Shown: positions 56,246 to 64,000 of the stretch, one piece after another | How the letters are laid out: every line of letters begins with the position of its first letter | How positions within the stretch are numbered: position 1 is the stretch's first letter | DNA from: Trichosporon coremiiforme | Taxonomy: Eukaryota; Basidiomycota; Tremellomycetes; Trichosporonales; Trichosporonaceae | DNA length: 64,000 nucleotides | NCBI GenBank assembly: GCA_039545355.1 | Contig: BCJJ01000013.1 | Location: 434,001-498,000 of the forward strand | Direction: 5' to 3' | Position numbers and translations under genes: made by a program | The notes under the pieces: model-generated | Databases searched by the model: none | Told to the model about the DNA's origin: nothing | The model's input: only the letters and a program-made list of their open reading frames with translations

Positions 56246-57310
56246 ATGTCCGTCCCCACTACGACAACGACGACAACAAAGCAGCCGACGCTCAAGCTCC
56301 GCGGCGATAAGACGCAGGCGTCGACAGCTGTCTTCCCCGACCTCGAGGCGAAGGGCGTGAGTATATCCCCTTAACCCCTACACGTGACCCGTGTTGACGT
56401 CCAGTACGCCGTGATCAAGAATGTGATCCCCCGCGAGCGCGCCGAGGCGTACGTGAGCGAGATGTACGCCTGGCTCGAGTCCTTCGGCAAGGGCTTCGAC
56501 CGCAACGACCGCAGCACCTGGAAGCCGGAGCACCTGCCGATCTTCCAGCGTGGCGGTCTGTACCACCGCTACGGCGTCGGACACGAGCAGTTTGCGTGGG
56601 ACATCCGCTCCGAGCCCGGGGTCATTGACGCCTTCGCCAAGATCTGGGGCACGGACGAGCTCCTCGTCTCGTTCGACAGTGCGAACATTTCGCTCCCCTT
56701 TGGCGACTCGCTCGCCGCCGAGCTCGCCAAGCCGTGGCCGCACTGCGACCAGTCACCCACCAAGCCTTGGCTGCACTGCGTCCAGGGCATTGTGAACCTG
56801 CACGAGAACGGGCCCAACGACGGAGGCCTCATGGTGCTCGAGGGGAGCACGCCGCTGTTCGAGCAGTTCTTCGAGGAGCACCAGGACCTCATGCCCGAAG
56901 GCGGTTGGAATCCGCAGGACTGGTTCAACCACAATAACGACAGCTCGCTGCAGTGGTTCTACGACCGCGGCTGCAAGTGGAAGAAGGTCGAGGCTGGCCC
57001 CGGCGACCTCATCCTCTGGGACAGCCGGACGGTGCACTACGGCGACGTTGCGCGAGGCACCGAGCCCCGCATCGCGACGTATGTGTGCTACAAGCCGGCT
57101 GCCGACATCTCGGCCCAGATGCTCAAGGAGAAGAAGGAGGCGTTTGAGAACTGCTGGGGAAGCACGCATGATCCCCTCGACTTCCGCATCACGGCGCACC
57201 ACTCTCCCACCCGCGGATGGAAGCTCGAGGAGGGCGAGACAACGATGCCGAGGCAGAGGCCGGTTCTGAGCGAACGCGCGCTCAAGCTCGCCGGCGTCAA
57301 GGCGTATTAG
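56246..57310 (+). CDS. Phytanoyl-CoA dioxygenase (PhyH)-like protein
   Basis: Exons 56246-56356 and 56405-57310 give 338 residues. The family are Fe(II)/2-oxoglutarate oxygenases. The iron ligands are visible as H150-x-D152 (in WPHCDQ) and H248 (in RTVHYGD). R259 (in EPRIATYVCY) fits the 2-oxoglutarate anchor, so all key residues are present. The N terminus has a Thr-rich start (MSVPTTTTTTKQPTLKL) and no obvious peroxisomal signal; the C terminus ends VKAY, not a PTS1. Fungal members of this type form a large group of mostly unstudied cytosolic enzymes, so the substrate is open. It is convergent with a GNAT gene, 183 bp between stops. Confidence 0.92.
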
Positions 57311-57493
57311 CTACCGCCGTTGTAATGATTGCATGTTACCTTATGACCCGCTACGGATTATATACATTGGGAGGGACGGTTAAGATAGCAGGCACAGTTT
57401 GGTCCGAGATAAGGCAGGGATGTTGCCTATCTTTTGGAGCGAGTTGAGAGCGAGGGCGAGTGACGCCGAGACGACGGGAGTATCGCTACGAGC

Positions 57494-57946
57494 CTACTTC
57501 TTCCCAAAGGTGTGCGTGTAGTGGACGAACGGCGTCTTCTCCCCGACCTTGGTATACAGCAGCTGCGCGCGGTGGTTAAAGTGCTGCGTGAGCCAGTACA
57601 CCTTGCACGCGCCTGCCTTCTCAGCCTCAGCAAAGCAGTACTCCATGAGCTTGCGGCCGGTGCCCTTGTTGCGCACGTTCGGGTCCACGAACAGGTCGTG
57701 AAGGTACACAATATCGTTGACCGCGCCCGTGTACATGTGCGGCATCCAGGTGACGAAGCCCGAGAGCTGTCCGTCGGACTCCTCTGCGACCGCGCCGTAG
57801 AGCTCCATGTTCGGGTCCAGCATACGCTTGAACGTGAGCGCTGTCGCCTCCTCCGGAATCGTGCGCTCGTAGTACTGGTTGTAGCCTTCCCAGAGCTCAC
57901 GCCAGCGCGACTCGTCCTTGGCCTCGATGGGGCGGATCGTCGTCAT
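57494..57946 (-). CDS. GNAT-family N-acetyltransferase
   Basis: One exon of 150 residues starting MTTIRPIEAKDESRW, a standard GNAT beginning. The acetyl-CoA site is LHDLFVDPNVRNKGTGRKLM, which keeps the R/Q-x-x-G-x-G/A pattern as RNKGTG. The end, VYWLTQHFNHRAQLLYTKVG, resembles small-molecule and polyamine acetyltransferases. The frame is open 22 codons further upstream but without ATG, so 57946 is preferred. The acceptor substrate cannot be told; diamine or amino-acid acetylation is plausible. Confidence 0.93.
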   Translation of the reverse strand: MTTIRPIEAKDESRWRELWEGYNQYYERTIPEEATALTFKRMLDPNMELYGAVAEESDGQLSGFVTWMPHMYTGAVNDIVYLHDLFVDPNVRNKGTGRKLMEYCFAEAEKAGACKVYWLTQHFNHRAQLLYTKVGEKTPFVHYTHTFGKK

Positions 57947-58692
57947 GTTGTAGCGTGGACGGTTGTTGTTCCGCAGTGTCGTGTCTGGTTCTGTTGTGAT
58001 CGGTCGCTTCACCCGCGATTGGCTGTGGTGAGGAGTGATTGAGGATCAAAGTTGATGGGTTGCGGCTGCCAGCGTCGATCCCATTATATCTGCGGCGGTG
58101 GGCAGCGGCGCATCAGACAACTCCATTCCATGACGACTCAGTGGATGCGGCTAAACACGCCAATCTGCGGAGTACATATGTATCGAGTCGGCGCCTTGCT
58201 CCCCGCACTCGTCGCGGTCGCCTGGCACAATCAGGCATATCTTCACTCGGCGGACCTCGGATGCGGCGCCAGCGGCGCCAGCGTGTGCCAAACCTCGCCA
58301 AATGCGAGCCAGGCATGAGCTGAGTCTGCAGCGATTCCAAGGATCCGAGAGTACGAGGTACAATCACCTGCCCTCTTGGCATCAATAGCCCCACGGACCT
58401 GACAGCGTGGCTGAGTCTTGATCGGCTTTAGTCTTGAATATCACTTGATTATCTGCAGCCTACCACCTACGTGGAAGTCGTCGCGCTCAAGCTCAGCGAT
58501 TCTGTAAGCTGTGTCCGATGCATCGTCCACGCTCATGTAGACATCGCCGCAGCCCGATTCCGAATACGTCATACCCGGACGACCTCTGATGGCGCGAGCC
58601 GGTTTTACTCCCGGACCCGACCTGTGGCCGGGGTTACACACCGTCTTGCTAATCATTACCACGCTGCGCTCAGTCTCCACTTTGACATTTCC
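57947..58692. promoter_or_regulatory. Divergent promoter region, GNAT / glutaredoxin
   Basis: 746 bp between two start codons pointing away from each other. It holds short overlapping frames only and no clear TATA box near the glutaredoxin start. Confidence 0.4.
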
Positions 58693-59677
58693 ATGTTCGC
58701 CGCTCGCCGCCTGGCAACTGTCTCTTCGCACTTTGCCTCTGTCTCCGCTCCCCGCGCTACTCTCGCCGCGACCGCCCGTCCCCAGCTCTTCACCGCTGCC
58801 CCCCGCAACTCCGCCAAAGTGGGCTCCTCATTCTCCTCCGCCGCATCACCCGAGGCCATGTCCGACGCCAAGACGCTTGTCGACAACGCCATCAAGGACA
58901 ACGACGTCCTGGTGTTCTCCAAGTCGTACTGCCCCGTGAGTACCCTGAGCCGTGCCAGCAGCGAGATCCAATATGCGGTGTGCACGTTGAGAGGTAACGT
59001 TTCGAATACGTGCTGACCTCATCGCAGTACTGCAGGCGAGCTAAGTCCATCCTCGAGGACATCACCCCGGACGTCAAGGTCTACGAGTGAGTTGCCTTGC
59101 GGCTTCTTTCGCTACATGGACATGAGCTAACCGACCAGGCTTGACGAGATGGACGACGGATGTACGTTCAGACGAATCCGAAGTGAACGAAACTAACCTC
59201 CAGCCGTGATCCAGCAGTACCTCAAGTCGCTGAACGGACAGGGCACCGTCCCCCACATCTACATCAAGCAGCACGTGAGTATTCTCAGCAAAAGGGAGGC
59301 AGAGCTTCCCTACTCATGGACGTTGAGAGGGAGGGCGTGGGGCGATGCTTCTGTGCATAGATTGGGGGGAAGACGAGTTCTTGCGCCATTTAAGCGCTGG
59401 GGGGAGACGGGTACCGACGTCACATTGGCCGAGAGGGAGGGCAGCATCTGTCCTTCCTTATTATGTGGACCTGAGAGAGAGAGGACCCCGCCCCTCTCAT
59501 GGAAGCAGAAGACAGCTCGGCACTTTCCCCCTCAAAATCGAAGCTGGGAGGGAAGATTGGCCACCTCGTTCAGCCTATGTGTTGTTGGCGACGCAAGCTA
59601 ACTCTCAGTTCATCGGCGGTTGCTCCGACCTCCAGGCCATCCCCAAGAACCAGCTCGTGAAGCAGATCAAGGGCTAA
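58693..59677 (+). CDS. Dithiol glutaredoxin with probable mitochondrial presequence
   Basis: Exons 58693-58935, 59028-59086, 59139-59161, 59204-59274 and 59609-59677 give 154 residues. The active site CPYC (80-83) is cut by intron 1 between Pro and Tyr. TVP (123-125) and GGCSD (135-139) complete the glutathione-binding site. Residues 1-50 are rich in Ala, Arg and Ser without acids (MFAARRLATVSSHF), like a mitochondrial presequence. An internal Met56 (MSDAKTLVDN) sits exactly where cytosolic glutaredoxins start, so one gene may give both forms, as known for yeast Grx2. Reduces protein disulfides and glutathionylated proteins. Intron 4 is long (334 nt). Confidence 0.95.
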
Positions 59678-61208
59678 GCGCTAAGCTGTGCTCTTCGTGT
59701 CCACGGAGCGCCGCGCCGCACAGTCGGCGCCGGTGCACGTTGCGCACGATCCTTAGACATCACGTGGAACTGTCTCGATGCTAGAGAATGAAAGAAGGCA
59801 ACATGGGTGCCCAAAGTGATCCAAAGCGAAAGCGAGTGGCGCGAGCTGCCGTCTCTCGGCCGTGAAGGACGGCGAGCGAAGCGGGCAAAGGCGAAACAAC
59901 TGATGCTTAAGCGCGAGGCCAAGTCCTGGGCTTGGGTTTGAGATTACGCTCAGACTTCACTGACGCCTAGGGTCTGCATGCTGTGCTCGAGCAGGCTCCG
60001 ATTCGGATTGGCCAGAGCGGGTGATCGTCGGTTGGAGGAGGGCTTTGGTCATTAACCTCGGCCTGCTTCTCGTGTCCACGGCCGAAGACTGATAGACCGT
60101 GGCCTTGATGATGACTAACAGCAAACGGGCCAACAGTGACCAACAATGAGCGCAACAATGTCTCCAAGTGACAGAAGGGAGCCTCGTGTGTGACATGTGT
60201 AGGCTGCATGGCGGCGCTGCGGCGATCCGCCATGAAACAGAGGCATCTGGTGAGCCGCGTTGAGCCGACGGAAAATCGAAAAAATCGAAATGACAGACAG
60301 GGATGGAAGGGCATGTTGGAAACTGGACTCGGCCATCAAGCCGCTGTCCGTCCTAGGTTTCCAAGTCGCCGTGCTCGGCATCAATGTGATTCGTAGTTGA
60401 GCGAGGAATGTATCAAGGCAAGAGGTGCAGGGTGAAAGGGAAGCGTGGAAGCATATGGGATCGTTAAATTTAGGAGAGTGTCATGTAGCACCCAAAGTCG
60501 ATGGTTGTGGTTATCGTCCTCTTGAGTGCGTCGAGTGACTTGCAAGGGGATGCATACTAAGGCTCTCCGAGTCGGGTGCGGGGTGCTCACGTTGAGCATC
60601 CAGCCGGCAGCAGTGCTGCAGAGCTGCAGCGGCATGGGCGTGAGGGCGTGGGAGGCGCAGGGAAGACGCTGGACGGGTTGGGAGATTTGGGAGATCAGGT
60701 GACTGGGCGTTTTCCAAAAGTGGGGGGTCAGCCAAGTCAGGGCTGGGTGGGCCCCGGATGCGAAATACGTTAACACGCTCAAGAGACCACAAGTAGCCAC
60801 GACGGGATTGTAAATCCAGCTTTACACTTTTCCATACCTGCTACCAGCATTCGACCAGAACGCCCGTAGCCTGTCGATCCGCGCATCCGCCGTTTGCGTC
60901 TTCGTCGCCTTCGTGTTCCTTCGCAACGATTGAGAAGCGACATCAATCCCGACACACCCCACGACGACTGCTGCCGTTATCGACACACCCACAGACGGCG
61001 TCTAATCTTTGATATTCAGGATTGATCCGGCCTTTTTATCAGTGTGTCCTCCAACCGTCCTCTGGCCTTCCCCGCCCCGATCTGCTCGACTGCAAGGCGA
61101 CAGACTGCCGGTTCGACATTGAGACACACACGATCTCGAAACCTCGCCGTCGCTCCATCCCTCTATCCTTAAACACGCACACACCTTCCCCCGCACACTC
61201 AACACACG
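59678..61208. promoter_or_regulatory. Intergenic region and leader of the second zinc-cluster gene
   Basis: 1.5 kb without a supported gene. A minus-strand open frame at 60381-60800 has no domain. From about 60830 to 61208 the plus strand is C/T-rich and A/C-rich, as expected for the promoter or leader of the following regulator. Confidence 0.4.
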
Positions 61209-64000
61209 ATGGATGCCGCCCGCTTCGCGGCTCCGGGTGCGAACGCCGCGGGCCCCTCCCAGCCACCGCAGCGCCAGCCAGCCAAGAAGCGCGCCCGTAA
61301 CAGCCCCGATGGCCCTGGCCGGTCAGCGACGGGGACGACCGGCGCCGGCGACCTGTCCAAAGTCCGAGCCTTTGCCGCATGCCGCGCCTGTCGGCAGAAG
61401 AAGGTTAAGTGCCTGCCCGGGCCATCGTCGGGCGTGAACGGCAACGCCGCATGCCAGCAGTGCATCATGTCGGGCGCCGAATGCGAGTACCAGCCGACGC
61501 GCGACCGCGCGGCCTACTCGCGCGCATACGTGCAGGACCTGTCTGGTCGTGTGCAACAGCTCGAGGCGTTGCAGAGCCGCCTGCTCCCGCTGCTGAACGC
61601 CTTCGAGGGCGGAAAGCTCGAGAACCTCGTCACGGCCAAGGCCGAGCCGAGGTCCATGAGCGACGACGAGCACGACATGAACGGAGACTCGCGCCCCCAC
61701 TCTCCCCGCGGAGACGACGATGACGATGAGGGCCGCCGCTACACCCAGGACGATCGCGGCAACTTCCGCTGGATCGGCCCCTCAAACACCCTCTCCCTCC
61801 TTGACAGCTTCGACCAGGAAGTCAAAGCTCAGCCGTCCCGCGTCACGTACCGCCCCGTCCACGACTCGACCCGCGCGTCCTCTCCGGCCGACTCGGCACA
61901 CCCGTACTTCGGCCCTGTCGCTGGCGCGGGCGTCATTCGCGCCCTTCCGGGTGTCGAGGAGGTCACGTTCCCACCAAGGGCCGAGGCCGAGGCAATGGTC
62001 GACGCATACTTTGCCGAAGTCCACCCCGTCCTTCCCGTCTTACTCGAGCCCGACTTCCGACGCCGACTGAACCGAGCCCTCGACTGCGCTGAGGCAGGCG
62101 ACTTTGGCTCCATTCGTGCTGGCGTGAGTACAGCTGTGGCGCGCCGAACAGTTAGCTGACCAATCAGTTCCTGGCCGTTGTGTTCGCCGTGTTTGCGCTC
62201 GGAGAGCGTGTGCTGGTTACGTCCCGGGCGTGGCAGCGCGAGCGCACCAAGCAGCGCAACAATGAGCCCGAAGGCGAGACGATCCAGCCGGGCGACGCCG
62301 AGGCCGGTGTCATCTGGTTCGAGCGGAGTCAGGTTCTCCACTTCTCCTCGTACCGAGAAGTCGACCTGTACCAGGTGCAGTGCCTGACGCTGCAGTCTGC
62401 GTTCCAGTCGGCCGTGAACGACATGCCCATGAGCTGGCTACTCGCGAGCCAGGCGCTGCGTGTCGCGCAGGACATTGGTTTGCATGTGAGTCCTTACGAG
62501 CCTTATTGTTCGCTGACGTCAGTTCGACGCTCCGAGATTCAAGGTCTCGCTGCAGGTCAAGCAGCTCGGTGCGCGCGTGTGGTGGTCCGTATACGGTCTC
62601 GAGCGAATGATCAGTATCACGCTCGGCCGCCCCGTTTGCGTCGACGACCAGGACATGGACATCTCGTACCCGCTCGCCGTTGACGATGAGACGCTGTTCA
62701 ACCTCGGCGAGGCGCTGACCGAGGAGGCGGGCAACCTGCCCGAGGAGCCGGCGGACTGCACGATGTCGGGCTTTGTCGCGCTCACGAAGCTGGCCAAGAT
62801 CGCCGGCCGCGTCGCGCAGCTCCTGTACCGCCCGAACCACTCCCGCTCGGTTTCGGACCAGCAGTGGGCCGAGAACCAGCAGAAGACGATCGACAAGCTC
62901 GACCGCCTCCTCCGGGACTGGTTACAGAACGAAGTGGTAAGCTAGGCAATTTTGTGTCCTTATAGCTGACAGCAGCCTCAAAAGTACAAGGACGCATCGT
63001 CGTCGCGACCGATTTCGCTCATGTCGGCGGCGCTCAGCAATGGCTACTTTGCCGTGCTCCTGACGCTGCACCGCAACTTACTTCCGTCGAACCCGGCGTT
63101 TGCGCGTCCGCGCCCGAGCCCGTCGTCTCAGTCTCTTGCGCACTGTGTTGACGCCGCGCGCTCCGTGATCCATGTCGCGACTCAGTCGCGTGTGCTCGTG
63201 CCGGTCTCGCACCACCTGGCGGTCTTCTGCCAGTACCTGTGGAGTTCGGCTGTGATTCTGCTGTTGTGCGAGACGCGTGCGCGGGAGCAGATAGTCATCG
63301 ACGCGGTCGGCGCACACGTCGAGTCGTGCCACCAGGCGCTGCGTGCGCTCGAACCCGTCTGGCCGGGGTGCAGGAAGCTGCGCCAGCTGCTGACCGAGGT
63401 CGAAGCGCAGGCGAAGCAGGTGCGTACCGCCGCCGCGAGGCCGAAGAAGCGCCCGTCGTCGAAGGATCGGTCAAACTCGGCCAAGAAGGTCACCGGCGCT
63501 GCTCCCAATGCTCCCCGGGCCCAAAACTGGCAGCAGCCGCAGCAGGCCCCGCCCCTCACTGCGAACCAGGTGTACAGCCTCAGCCACGGCGGCGTCAACA
63601 ACCCCGCCCTCGCGCCGGGACTCGATGGAACGTTCAACCTGTTTGACGTTGGAGACATGAATTTCGACGGCCTCGAGATGCTGAACGCGTTCACGAGCGA
63701 TGCGTGGGCCGTTCCCGCTACGCAGTCCCCACTCGAAGTCGGCAGCAACACGGGGCAGACGCCGACGTCCACAGGCGCTTCGGCGCCAGGGCAGTCTCAG
63801 TCGATGCCCGCCCCCTCCGCGCCCGTGGGCAATGGCTCTGGGCTGGGCAGCATGCTGAACCCGTCACCTGGCAATGCTTCTGGATCCCGGTCGCGCGTGC
63901 TCGGTTCCGTTTCGAGCGACAGCAGCGCCCCGCTCGCTGGCCTCCCGAGCCCGAGTTCCGCGGCGACAGCGACCGCGAACTGGTTCACGGCCGGCTTGGG
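61209..64000 (+). CDS. Zn2Cys6 transcription factor with fungal regulatory domain (3' end outside window)
   Basis: Exons 61209-62123, 62168-62485, 62523-62936 and 62976 to the window edge are in phase, with at least 890 residues and no stop. The zinc cluster is C58, C61, C68, C82, C85 and C92 (starting CRACRQKKVKC), with an unusually long 13-residue central loop. A coiled-coil-like dimer helix follows (YVQDLSGRVQQLEALQSRLL). Residues about 265-550 resemble the Fungal_trans middle domain (AMVDAYFAEVHPVLPVLLEP, then MSWLLASQALRVAQDIGLHF and VWWSVYGLERMISITLGRP). The C-terminal part is low-complexity, rich in Pro, Ser, Asn and Gln, and probably activating. Nuclear DNA-binding regulator of unknown targets. 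I do not recognise a specific orthologue. Confidence 0.93.

Overview
This window looks like nuclear DNA of a GC-rich basidiomycete fungus, most likely a Tremellomycete yeast (Cryptococcus/Trichosporon relatives). That placement is inferred from gene content and gene structure. Introns are mostly 35-150 nt, with GTRNGT donors, CTRAC branch sites shortly before a YAG acceptor, and several very small exons. There is no operon-type organisation and no viral or plasmid signature. All gene models below were built by hand from splice signals, phase and family resemblance, without transcript data.

Left part (1-22000) is gene-poor. Positions 1-9389 hold no gene I can support; the last 1.7 kb is pyrimidine-rich, like a long fungal promoter or leader. 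A complete Tc1/mariner element (9390-11146, 26-bp terminal inverted repeats, TA target duplication) sits in that leader, about 0.75 kb before a Zn2Cys6 regulator gene (11903-14222). Its DD34E transposase has an in-frame TAG close to the C terminus. Positions 14223-20011 are another gene desert. It contains a 12-bp tandem repeat, an array of six ATCTCAAAT-type motifs, and a cluster of ATGCATGCAT palindromes.

From 20 kb on, genes are dense and arranged mainly in divergent and convergent pairs: a CCDC25/Jlp2-type protein (-) and an ELYS-like nucleoporin assembly protein (+); SAR1 GTPase (-) and a LOG-family protein (+) followed closely by a class IV PLP enzyme; a PQ-loop transporter (-) and a VBA-type MFS transporter (+), both from families tied to vacuolar basic amino acids; a Gfo/Idh/MocA oxidoreductase (-); a very acidic protein (-); a secreted GH128 glucanase (-) and the GPI mannosyltransferase GPI14 (+); NOT4 (-) and BUD13 (+); PAL1 (+); a phytanoyl-CoA dioxygenase-like protein (+) and a GNAT acetyltransferase (-); a dithiol glutaredoxin (+); and a second Zn2Cys6 regulator that runs off the right edge.

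Most of the right part is core eukaryotic housekeeping: COPII trafficking, splicing, mRNA decay, GPI anchors, nuclear pore and redox. The most unusual points are the transposon and its TAG codon, the six-unit motif array, the class IV PLP enzyme that has no usable ATG but whose acceptor is in phase with the LOG gene, the tiny exons in SAR1, CCDC25 and PAL1, and the unnamed conserved core of the acidic protein. I did not find a clearly new multi-gene system.
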